Under the pieces are notes generated by a model, which was not told where the DNA came from, searched no databases, and was given only the letters and a program-made list of their open reading frames with translations. Both the position numbers and the translations under genes were made by a program. A stretch of 15,523 nucleotides of DNA, taken from contig CADEDU010000029.1 of NCBI GenBank assembly GCA_902826155.1, positions 60,176-75,698 of the forward strand, read 5' to 3'. Position 1 is the first letter of the stretch. Each line of letters begins with the position of its first letter. Origin of the DNA: an uncultured beta proteobacterium. Lineage in GTDB: Bacteria; Pseudomonadota; Gammaproteobacteria; Burkholderiales; SG8-39. Below, piece after piece: positions 6,593 through 13,255 of this stretch.

Positions 6593-9013
6593 TTATGACT
6601 GTCCGGCGCCGCGATCACGCACTAGTGCGACGATCTTTTCAGGCGAGATCGGCACATCGTCGATGCGCACCCCGAACTCTGTGAGCGCATCCTCCACCGC
6701 CGAGGCGATCGCGGCGGCTACCGGGATCGTGCCGCCCTCGCCGACCCCCTTGACGCCGAGCGGATTGAAGGGCGACGGGCTCTCCTTCATCCGCACTTCG
6801 AAGCGCGGCACGCTCAGCGAACAGGGCAACAAATAGTCCGCCAAAGTCGTGGTGAGCGGCTGGCCGTGCACGTCGTAGTGCATCACCTCCAGCATCGCGT
6901 TGCCGATCCCGTGCGCCACACCGCCGTGCAACTGGCCTTCGACCATCATCGGATTGACCAGCGTGCCGCTGTCCTGCATCGCCAGATAGCGCTCGATCGA
7001 CATGGCACCGGTTGCCACGTCGATCTCCACTTCGCAGGCGTGGAACGAGTTGGCATAGGCCATTGCCTCGGGCTGCCAGTTCACGCTGGCCTCCAGTCCG
7101 GCCTCGACACCCGGGGGCAGCGTGTAGCCGGGAACACCACGCAGCGCCCGCGCGATATCGGCGAGCGTCACCGCCATGTCGGGCACACCCGCCACGTGCA
7201 CCTTGCCGTCGGCCAGCACCAGATCGGTCTCGGCCGCCTCCAGCATGTGCGCGGCCACGCGCACGGCGCGACGACGCACTTCGGTCGCGGCCAGATGCAC
7301 GGCGCTGCCGGCGACCGTCATCTGCCGGCTGGCGAAGCCGCCGACACCGAGCGAGGCGTGCGCGGTATCGCCGGCGATGACGTCGATGCGATCGTGCGCC
7401 ACGCCCAGCACTTCGGCGCACACCTGAGCGAGCGCGGTTTTCAGTCCCTGCCCCATCGCCAGCGCGCCTGTGGCCACCGTGATCCGGCCCGACGGCGCGA
7501 CCTTGACGATGCCCGATTCGAACGGTCCGCGGCCGGTGCCTTTCACCGCGTGCGCGAAACCGAAGCCGCGATAGCGCCCGTTCGCGCGGGCGGTGCGCTG
7601 ACGCGCGGCGAAGCCGTTGTAGTCCATCGCTTCGAGCACTTCGGCCTGACAGGCGAGGTAGTCGCCGCTGTCGAGGATGATCGCCTGACCCGCGCGGTTC
7701 TTGAGCGGCTTGGTGTACGGCATCTTCGCCGGTGGCACCAGATTGCGGCGACGGATCTCGGCGCGGTCGAGGCCGAGCGTGCGCGCGGCACGGTCGAGCA
7801 TGCGCTCCATCGCGTAGCACGCCTGCGGATAGCCCGCGCCGCGCACCGGAATGGTGTAGACCTTGTTGGTCTGCCCGACGATCACATCGAGCGAGTAGCT
7901 GGGTACGATGTACGGGCCGGTCACCGACGTGGCCGCGTTGTACGGACAGTTGATGCCTTGCGGCGTGTACGCGCCCTGATCGTGGATCATGCGCCCGCGC
8001 AGCCCCAGCACGCGCGCCTGCGCATCGAGCGCCATCTGCAGATCCCAATACTGGTCGCGCTCCTGGATCGCGCTCAGAAAATGCTCGCGCCGGTCTTCCA
8101 CCCATTTGACCGGCGCACCGAGCAGGCGCGCCGCAGCCGGTATCGCGATCTCTTCCGGATAGACCAGGAACTTCGAGCCGAACCCGCCGCCCACGTCGGG
8201 CGCGATGACGCGGATGCGGCTCTCGGGCAGGCCGTGGGTTTCGGCCAGCGTGAACATCAGATCGTGCGCCATCTGCGTCGAGGACCACACCACCAGCGCC
8301 TGCTGCGCGCCGTCCCAATGCGCGACGACCGCACGACCTTCGAGCGGGTGCGCCGCACCGCGATGCTGATGCAGCGAGGCCGACACCACGTGCGCCGCCT
8401 GGGCGAATGCCGCGTCGGTGTCGCCGTAGGCGATCGGAAAGCGCGTGAGCACGTTGCTTTGCGCGTCGCTGCGGACGCGCGGCGCAGCTGGATCCAGCAC
8501 CTGTCGACAATCGATGAGCGCGGGCAGCGGGTCGTAGTCGACGACCAGCGCATCGGCACCGTCTTCGGCGGCGTAGCGCGAGGTCGCGATCACCATCGCC
8601 ACCGCCTCGCCGACGAAGCACACCTCGTTCGGCGCAAGCACCCAGGGCGTGATGTCCTTGGGCAGCGCTTTCGTCGGGAATCCGAGCGGCATGCGCAACG
8701 CGGGCAGCACCTGCTGCAAGTCCTCGGCGCTGAGCACCGCCCGTACCCCGGCGACCTTCAGTGCGGCCGATTTGTCGATCCGACGGATGCGCGCATGGGC
8801 GTGCGGGCTGCGCACGAATGCCGCATGCAACAGGCCGGGCAGGTCGATGTCGTCGGCGAACTGGCCTTGCCCGCGCAGCAATGCCGGATCTTCTATCCGT
8901 CGTGCGCGCGCGCCGACCACGCGTCGCTTCGGGGCACCGGCGGCGGCGTTCGCGGCAGCACCCGCTGCCTGCGGTACAGCCGCGCCGACCTCGTCCGGCG
9001 ACGATGCGGACAT
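6593..9013 (-). CDS. Molybdenum hydroxylase large subunit, xanthine dehydrogenase/CoxL-like
   Basis: The 806-residue product has both domains of the molybdopterin-cytosine-dinucleotide hydroxylase large subunit. The N-terminal a/b hammerhead domain (about 33-165) starts with RRIEDPALLRGQGQFADDI, after an Ala-rich leader of about 28 residues. The cofactor-binding domain follows, with DVGGGFGSK at about 273-281, IPVRGAGYPQACYAMERMLD at about 388-407, ALAMGQGLKTALAQVCAEVLG at about 517-537 and GVKGVGEGG at 753-761, where E759 is the conserved catalytic Glu. The form I CO dehydrogenase loop AYxCSFR is absent, so this is not a true CO dehydrogenase; the loop resembles the form II pattern AYRGAGR but reads PVRGAGYP. 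Such enzymes hydroxylate aldehydes, N-heterocycles or aromatic acids. The usual 2Fe-2S and FAD subunit genes are not adjacent. The start lies three bases after the upstream stop, so the three genes 6593-10989 form one operon. Confidence 0.93.
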   Translation of the reverse strand: MSASSPDEVGAAVPQAAGAAANAAAGAPKRRVVGARARRIEDPALLRGQGQFADDIDLPGLLHAAFVRSPHAHARIRRIDKSAALKVAGVRAVLSAEDLQQVLPALRMPLGFPTKALPKDITPWVLAPNEVCFVGEAVAMVIATSRYAAEDGADALVVDYDPLPALIDCRQVLDPAAPRVRSDAQSNVLTRFPIAYGDTDAAFAQAAHVVSASLHQHRGAAHPLEGRAVVAHWDGAQQALVVWSSTQMAHDLMFTLAETHGLPESRIRVIAPDVGGGFGSKFLVYPEEIAIPAAARLLGAPVKWVEDRREHFLSAIQERDQYWDLQMALDAQARVLGLRGRMIHDQGAYTPQGINCPYNAATSVTGPYIVPSYSLDVIVGQTNKVYTIPVRGAGYPQACYAMERMLDRAARTLGLDRAEIRRRNLVPPAKMPYTKPLKNRAGQAIILDSGDYLACQAEVLEAMDYNGFAARQRTARANGRYRGFGFAHAVKGTGRGPFESGIVKVAPSGRITVATGALAMGQGLKTALAQVCAEVLGVAHDRIDVIAGDTAHASLGVGGFASRQMTVAGSAVHLAATEVRRRAVRVAAHMLEAAETDLVLADGKVHVAGVPDMAVTLADIARALRGVPGYTLPPGVEAGLEASVNWQPEAMAYANSFHACEVEIDVATGAMSIERYLAMQDSGTLVNPMMVEGQLHGGVAHGIGNAMLEVMHYDVHGQPLTTTLADYLLPCSLSVPRFEVRMKESPSPFNPLGVKGVGEGGTIPVAAAIASAVEDALTEFGVRIDDVPISPEKIVALVRDRGAGQS

Positions 9014-9016
9014 CGA

Positions 9017-10006
9017 CTAGATCTTCGACAGATCGAGGCTGGAGGCGGCGAACAGCTCTTCGGGTGCCACCTTGCGCGCCGACAATCCTTGCGCGTGGTG
9101 ATAGCGCGTGAACGCTTCGAGCGCGTGACGATTGGCCTCGAAGCCGTAGCTCCAATAGTCCTCACCCATCAGCGCGCGCGCGTGGTTGTACTCCGCGACA
9201 CCCCACGGCAAGCTCGTGAACAGATGGCCGATCTGCGCCAGCTCCGCCATCGTCAGTGCTTTGGCGCGGTTGAATGCCTTCATCAGACTCGCCGCGAGCC
9301 ACGGATGCGCCTCGGCGATCGACCGGCGAATGCCGATGATGTGCATGATCGGGAACATCCTGGTGCGACGGAAATACTCTTCCTCGGCCTTGCGATAGTC
9401 GACGAACAGCCGGCCCACGTTCGGCGCACCGCGCAGGAAGCACGACGGTGAGCGCGCACCGATTACGCCATCGAGTTCACCTGCTTCGAACAGCTCGTTC
9501 AAGGTGCGCTCATGCGGAATCTTCTGGAAGTCGATCTCCGCGGGCAGCTTGAGCGGGGTGCGTTCTTCGCGCCCTGGTTCTTCCAGGCCGCCTTGGCGCC
9601 AGTGGATGTCGCTGGGCTTCACGCCGTATTCGTCATCGAGCATGCCGCGCACCCAGACATTCGCGGTCATCTGGTACTCGGGCACGCCGATGCGCCTGCC
9701 TTTCAGATCCTGCGGCTTGCTGATGCCGCGATCGGTGCGCACGTAAATGCTCGAATGGCGGAACACGCGCGAGACGAACGCGGGGATGCCGACGTAGACG
9801 TTCTGGCCGCGCGAGGTCATCAGCGTGTGGCTCGACAGCGACAACTCGGTCACGTCGAACTCGGCGAACTTGAAAGCGCGATGGAACGCCTCTTCAGGCT
9901 CGAGCGGCACCGCGGTGACGTCGCAGCCTTCGATCTGCACCCGTCCGTCGAACAGCGCGCGAGTGCGATCGTAGTCGCAGCAGGTGAGGCTGATGCGCAG
10001 TGACAT
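9017..10006 (-). CDS. 4,5-dihydroxyphthalate decarboxylase-like / NMT1-type binding-fold protein
   Basis: The 329-residue product resembles the Pht5-type family annotated as 4,5-dihydroxyphthalate decarboxylase, which has a periplasmic-binding-protein (NMT1/THI5-like) fold. Family-like features are the start MSLRISLTCCDYDRTRALFDGRVQIEG, then FAEFDVTELSLSSHTLM (about 48-64), a DLKGRRIGVPEYQMTANVWVRGML stretch (about 99-122), and FEAGELDGVIGARSPSCF (about 174-191). No signal peptide is present, so it should be cytoplasmic, which favours an enzyme over a transport receptor. The substrate is not deducible, and many annotated members have no proven activity. GGAG at 10015-10018 overlaps the end of the Bug-protein gene and gives the ATG at 10006 a good ribosome site. 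The gaps are five bases upstream and three downstream, indicating tight translational coupling with the binding protein and the hydroxylase. Confidence 0.78.
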   Translation of the reverse strand: MSLRISLTCCDYDRTRALFDGRVQIEGCDVTAVPLEPEEAFHRAFKFAEFDVTELSLSSHTLMTSRGQNVYVGIPAFVSRVFRHSSIYVRTDRGISKPQDLKGRRIGVPEYQMTANVWVRGMLDDEYGVKPSDIHWRQGGLEEPGREERTPLKLPAEIDFQKIPHERTLNELFEAGELDGVIGARSPSCFLRGAPNVGRLFVDYRKAEEEYFRRTRMFPIMHIIGIRRSIAEAHPWLAASLMKAFNRAKALTMAELAQIGHLFTSLPWGVAEYNHARALMGEDYWSYGFEANRHALEAFTRYHHAQGLSARKVAPEELFAASSLDLSKI

Positions 10007-10011
10007 TTGTC

Positions 10012-10989
10012 TTACTCCGGCTTAATACCCGCCACCTCGATGGCGCGCTTGAACTTGGTGACGTCGTTGCGCATCGCGGCGACCATCTGCTCCGGCCCGA
10101 GCACGAACGGATCGAGTCCCGCACCGGCCAGGCGTTTGCGCACATCCGGCGCTTCGAGCGCTTTGCGCGTATCGGCCTCGACGCGCGCGAGGATCTCACG
10201 CGGTGTTCCGGCCGGCGCCATCAGCCCGTAATAGTTGTCCACTTCGTAATCGGCCAGCTCCTTCAAGCCTGACTCGCGGAAGGTCGGGATGCTCGGCGCG
10301 CTCGGCGAACGCTGCCGCGCGGTAATGCCGATCGCCTTGAGCTTGCCCTGGTTGACGAAGGGCAGCCCCGCAGGCAGCGACACCATGACGATGTCGACTA
10401 CACCGGACACGGTGTCGACAACCGCCGGCGAGCAGCCACGATGCGGGATATGCACCGCGAAAGTTTTGGTGGCGTGCTTGTAGATTTCCATTGCGAAGTG
10501 GTGCGCGGTGGCGATGCCGCATGTGGCGATATCGATCTTGCCCGGCCGCGCCCGGAGCGCTGCAGTCACCTCGGCGATGTTCGAGGCCGGCAAGCGCGGA
10601 TTAGCCGCGAGCAGCAGCGGCGCAGCGGTGGTCATCAGCACCGGATTGAAATCGCGAAACAGATCGTATGAAAGCTTCTGGTACAGCGCGACGTTGATGA
10701 CGTGCGTGTTGGCAAGCAACAGGTAGGTGTATCCGTCGGCAGGCGAGCGCATCGCCGCTTCAACGCCCACCGACCCGTTGCCCCCACCCCGATTCTCGAC
10801 GATCACCTGCTGTTTCCAGGTCTCGGCGAGCTTTTCGCCCAGGATGCGTGCAGTCAGATCGGCCGCGCCGCCTGCGGTGAACGTGACGATGAATCGCACC
10901 GGCTTGGCCGGCCAAGCCTGTGCTGCTGCCGGCGGAGCGCTAGCAAGGCAAGCTGCGCTCAGCAGGGCGGTGAGGATGAATCCGCGCAT
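10012..10989 (-). CDS. Bug-family (TctC-like) periplasmic solute-binding protein
   Basis: The 325-residue product is a tripartite tricarboxylate transporter receptor of the Bug family. A signal peptide runs to about residue 23 (SAPPAAA, then QAWPAKPVRFIVTFTAGG). Family hallmarks follow: FTAGGAADLTARILGEKLAETWKQQVIVENRGGGNGSVG, then SPADGYTYLLLANTHVINVALY, the middle IATCGIATAHHFAMEIYK region, KLKAIGITARQRSPSAPSIPTFRESGL, and NYYGLMAPAGTPREILARV near the end. Bug proteins normally carry carboxylates or other small organic acids. Membrane partners TctA and TctB are not in the window, so it may be an orphan receptor, as is common in Burkholderiales. It is the first gene of a minus-strand operon with the two genes at 6593-10006. 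The ATG at 10989 is preceded by AAGGGAT. Confidence 0.95.
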   Translation of the reverse strand: MRGFILTALLSAACLASAPPAAAQAWPAKPVRFIVTFTAGGAADLTARILGEKLAETWKQQVIVENRGGGNGSVGVEAAMRSPADGYTYLLLANTHVINVALYQKLSYDLFRDFNPVLMTTAAPLLLAANPRLPASNIAEVTAALRARPGKIDIATCGIATAHHFAMEIYKHATKTFAVHIPHRGCSPAVVDTVSGVVDIVMVSLPAGLPFVNQGKLKAIGITARQRSPSAPSIPTFRESGLKELADYEVDNYYGLMAPAGTPREILARVEADTRKALEAPDVRKRLAGAGLDPFVLGPEQMVAAMRNDVTKFKRAIEVAGIKPE

Positions 10990-11056
10990 GGGCGATCCCT
11001 TGAAATTTATTTGAATAGAAGCCTGGACGACGGCTCGCGAGTCTTGTGGAGCGCGT

Positions 11057-11075
11057 GAGCAAAGTCAACTTGCTC
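11057..11075. promoter_or_regulatory. Inverted repeat GAGCAA-N7-TTGCTC between bug gene and cupin
   Basis: GAGCAA (11057-11062) and TTGCTC (11070-11075) form a perfect 6-bp inverted repeat. Its centre reads TTGACT on the minus strand, a possible -35 for the Bug operon, though no good -10 follows. A second repeat, TGATC-N5-GATCA, lies at 11081-11095. The spacing suits a dimeric regulator between two divergent genes. The function is inferred. Confidence 0.4.
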
Positions 11076-11211
11076 CGACCTGATCCGCGAGATCATCGGC
11101 GGGTGCGGCGCCCCGTCCCGTGGTGGATCGGTAGGCTTCGTGAGCTTGGCGCGCTCGGCCGCCGTGCTAGCCTCGTTGGCAAACGCTTCATTGCATGAGA
11201 AAGGACCAACC

Positions 11212-11739
11212 ATGAGCACTGCAAGACACCCGCGGCCCGCGGAGCTGGTGGGCGTTCCCATCGAGGAAATCGGCGCGCGTTACGTCGCGCGCTTTCGTGA
11301 CCGCAAGCCCGATTGGGCCGCCTTCGAGGACGCGAAGATCGAAGGCTTCAAGCGCGCGCAGCACCGCTTCATCGGCGCGGGAGGCTCGGGCAAGCACGGT
11401 GATTCGAATGCGATTCCGGCACGCGGCTTCACGCTATCGATCATGTTCGTCGAGCCCGGCCAGGGCAACGCCGCGCACACGCATGAAGTCGAAGAGTGCT
11501 TCTTTGTGCTGCAAGGCTTCCTCGACGTGTTCCTCGAGGACGAGGCGGGCAAGCGGGTCGAGTACCGGCTCGGTCCTTGGGAATGCGTGTCGTGTCCGCC
11601 TGGCGTGATTCACGGCTACAACAACAACAGTCTGGAGCCGGTGTACTTCCAGGTGATGCTCGGGCGCGGCCGCCCCGAAACGATGGGGTACGCCGACGAG
11701 TCGCTCTACGCGCGGCGCGACGCGCATCTCAAGTCGTAG
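11212..11739 (+). CDS. Single-domain cupin protein
   Basis: The 175-residue product carries one cupin barrel. Motif 1 is GQGNAAHTHEVEECFFVLQG, which matches the consensus G(X)5HXH(X)3E(X)6G exactly, with metal ligands H89, H91 and E95. Motif 2 is CPPGVIHGYNN, with H134 as the fourth ligand. A complete metal site is therefore expected, probably Fe, Mn or Ni. About 70 residues precede motif 1 and there is no signal peptide. ATG 11212 has AAGGA six bases upstream; the frame opens earlier at 11140, but no ribosome site supports that start. The gene is divergent from the Bug operon. The function could be a small dioxygenase, isomerase or sensor; nothing in the sequence decides. Confidence 0.85.
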   Translation: MSTARHPRPAELVGVPIEEIGARYVARFRDRKPDWAAFEDAKIEGFKRAQHRFIGAGGSGKHGDSNAIPARGFTLSIMFVEPGQGNAAHTHEVEECFFVLQGFLDVFLEDEAGKRVEYRLGPWECVSCPPGVIHGYNNNSLEPVYFQVMLGRGRPETMGYADESLYARRDAHLKS

Positions 11740-12008
11740 ACTGAGATTTCTGCCGCGCTGTCAAGTCGGATCGATGCCTACAACGCACTTCCCGAATGCG
11801 CCGTGCGCGGTATTCAGTTATCCACAGAAGTTGTGGATACGTTCGCGAGAATCGCCTGAGATTGCAGCGTTGGCGCGGGGTCACTCGGTCTGATGCATTG
11901 TTGATCGAGCAGTGCGTGGTCAGCATGAATCGCGCGTTGCACCGCGACAATCACGAACGTGCGTGCCGCTTTTCGTGCCAATGCCGGGCTTACGTTGCCG
12001 TAGAACAC
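11740..12008. other. Convergent intergenic region without a supported gene
   Basis: These 269 bases between the cupin (plus) and methyltransferase (minus) stops contain no reading frame with family signs or a ribosome site and no clear U-tract terminator. An imperfect hairpin lies near 11793-11816, and the DnaA-box-like inverted pair listed separately follows it. Confidence 0.6.
11818..11839. repeat. Inverted pair of DnaA-box-like sequences
   Basis: TTATCCACA (11818-11826) equals the consensus DnaA box. After GAAGT comes TGTGGATA (11832-11839), the complement of the same box lacking only its last base (C instead of A). Together they form an 8-bp palindrome with a five-base centre. A single pair without an AT-rich unwinding region or dnaA/dnaN neighbours does not make an origin. 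It might titrate DnaA or be a coincidental hairpin. Confidence 0.45.
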
Positions 12009-13070
12009 TTACACGCGCATCGCCTCGACGATCGAGACCTGCGCCGCGGTCGGCACCACGCGCGTCAGCTTCAGGCCCGCGCGCCGCAGTAGCGCTTCGT
12101 ACTGCGCCTCGGTGCGTTCCTGGCCGCCTGCGATCACCAGCATTTCCAGATCGATGAATTTGCCCGGATGCGCCTCGTTTCCCGCGGGAATGACGTTTTC
12201 GACGATCAACACCCGGCCGTGCGGCAACATCGCCGCGCACGTGCGGCGCAGGATCGCGGCCGCGCGCTCGTCGTCCCAATCGTGGATCACGGTCGAGAGC
12301 AGATACGCATCGCCCCCCGCCGGGACCACGCTGAAGAAATCGCCGCCGATAGCGCGGCAGCGATCGAGCACGTTAAACCGCTCGAGGGTTGCGCTCGCGC
12401 CGCTCACGACCTCGGGCAGATCGAACAGGATGCCGTTCGCCTGTGGATGCTTTGCGAGAACCTCGGCAAGCAAGGTGCCTTGTCCGCCACCGACGTCGAC
12501 GATCATGCGGCAGGCGCTGAAGTCGTACACGTCGACGACGGCCGCGTGTGCGCGCGAGGCGTAACCTGCCATCGCATCATCGAACAGGCGCGCCGAGTCA
12601 TGATGCTTGGCGAGATAGTCGAAACAGTTGGCCTCACCTAGCGCCTCGATGGTGGCCGGCTTGCCTTCACGAACGCTGCTCAGCAGGCGGCCCCATGAGC
12701 GCCAATGCCACTCGTCGGCCTGAAACCGCGCAAAGGCGCGCAGATTGCCCGGTGTGTCGTTCTTGAGCAGCGCCGCCATCGGCGTGAGCGCGAATTGCCG
12801 CGGGGCCGATTCCTGGAACACGCCCACACTGGCCAGGGCCCGCAACAGGCGATAGAGCGAGTCGGCGTTCGCACCGCACTCGGCGGCAATCGCATCGACG
12901 CTGCGGCCCTTGCGCCCGATCAGATCGGCCAGGCCTAATTCGGCCGCCACGCAGATCGCCTGCGTGGTCCAGTAGCCCGAGATCAGGTGCATCAGCTGAC
13001 CGGCCGGCGAAAATCCCTGCACGGGATCAGCATCGGCAGACTGGGACGGGGTGCTGCTGGTTTGGGTCAT
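12009..13070 (-). CDS. SAM-dependent O-methyltransferase (family 2, acetylserotonin OMT-like)
   Basis: The 353-residue product has the two-domain structure of plant-type and polyketide O-methyltransferases. An N-terminal winged-helix dimerisation domain (about 20-105) contains the typical ISGYWTTQAICVAAELGLADLI and CGANADSLYRLLRALASVGVF. The Rossmann methyltransferase domain has motif I VDVGGGQGTLLAEVL (191-205), FDLPEVV (216-222), GDFFSVVPAGGDAYLLSTVIHDWDDE (243-268, with the family's catalytic His at 263) and ENVIPAG (291-297). Such enzymes methylate hydroxyl groups of aromatic or polyketide substrates. ATG 13070 was chosen because AAGGAA (13077-13082) precedes it; the frame opens upstream to 13157 through Arg-rich sequence unlike the family. 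It is transcribed divergently from the MBL hydrolase gene. No neighbouring biosynthetic gene indicates the substrate. Confidence 0.9.
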   Translation of the reverse strand: MTQTSSTPSQSADADPVQGFSPAGQLMHLISGYWTTQAICVAAELGLADLIGRKGRSVDAIAAECGANADSLYRLLRALASVGVFQESAPRQFALTPMAALLKNDTPGNLRAFARFQADEWHWRSWGRLLSSVREGKPATIEALGEANCFDYLAKHHDSARLFDDAMAGYASRAHAAVVDVYDFSACRMIVDVGGGQGTLLAEVLAKHPQANGILFDLPEVVSGASATLERFNVLDRCRAIGGDFFSVVPAGGDAYLLSTVIHDWDDERAAAILRRTCAAMLPHGRVLIVENVIPAGNEAHPGKFIDLEMLVIAGGQERTEAQYEALLRRAGLKLTRVVPTAAQVSIVEAMRV

Positions 13071-13152
13071 CGCATGTTCCTTGGACGACGTGCGTCGCGC
13101 TTCGGGGCTCGACAGGCGCGCCCGGCCGGCGCCACTGCGCATCACATCGCGC

Positions 13153-13172
13153 ATCATAGTGCGCGACGCACT
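13153..13172 (-). promoter_or_regulatory. Candidate -10 box and overlapping palindrome upstream of the methyltransferase gene
   Basis: TATGAT on the minus strand (13153-13158) is a good -10 hexamer, but no convincing -35 lies 16-18 bases upstream. The perfect inverted repeat AGTGCG-CGA-CGCACT (13158-13172) overlaps it and covers much of the would-be spacer, so a bound regulator could block or replace sigma70 recognition. Confidence 0.4.
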
Positions 13173-13188
13173 GACCCTGAGACTGCGA

Positions 13189-13218
13189 TTGACGGTCGAA
13201 GTGCCCCGGCGCTACCTT
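13189..13218 (+). promoter_or_regulatory. Candidate promoter of the MBL hydrolase gene
   Basis: TTGACG (13189-13194) and TACCTT (13213-13218) are separated by 18 bases on the plus strand. The -35 is near consensus and the -10 keeps TA...T. It lies about 40 bases before the ATG at 13256. Confidence 0.35.
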
Positions 13219-13255
13219 GCCCGCGACCGCTTGCTGCGCAAACAAAGAGGAGACC

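Noticed and set aside
6593..9013. Annotation as aerobic CO dehydrogenase (coxL)
   Set aside because: The Cys-containing AYxCSFR loop of form I enzymes is absent and no coxM or coxS is adjacent.
6639..9155. Long minus-strand open frame overlapping the hydroxylase gene in another frame
   Set aside because: Its translation is Arg/Ala/Gly-rich and repeats hydroxylase codons out of frame. It has no motifs, and the 6593-9013 frame carries the complete family sequence.
6866..9451. Very long open frame on the plus strand, opposite the molybdenum hydroxylase and the Pht5-like gene
   Set aside because: It is rich in His, Arg and Ala, has no family motifs or ribosome site, and is the antisense shadow that a GC-rich coding strand typically produces. 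The minus-strand genes have clear motifs and tight operon spacing.
11740..12008. Possible replication origin because of the paired DnaA boxes
   Set aside because: Only one pair of boxes, no AT-rich unwinding region, and no dnaA, dnaN, gidA or parAB neighbours.
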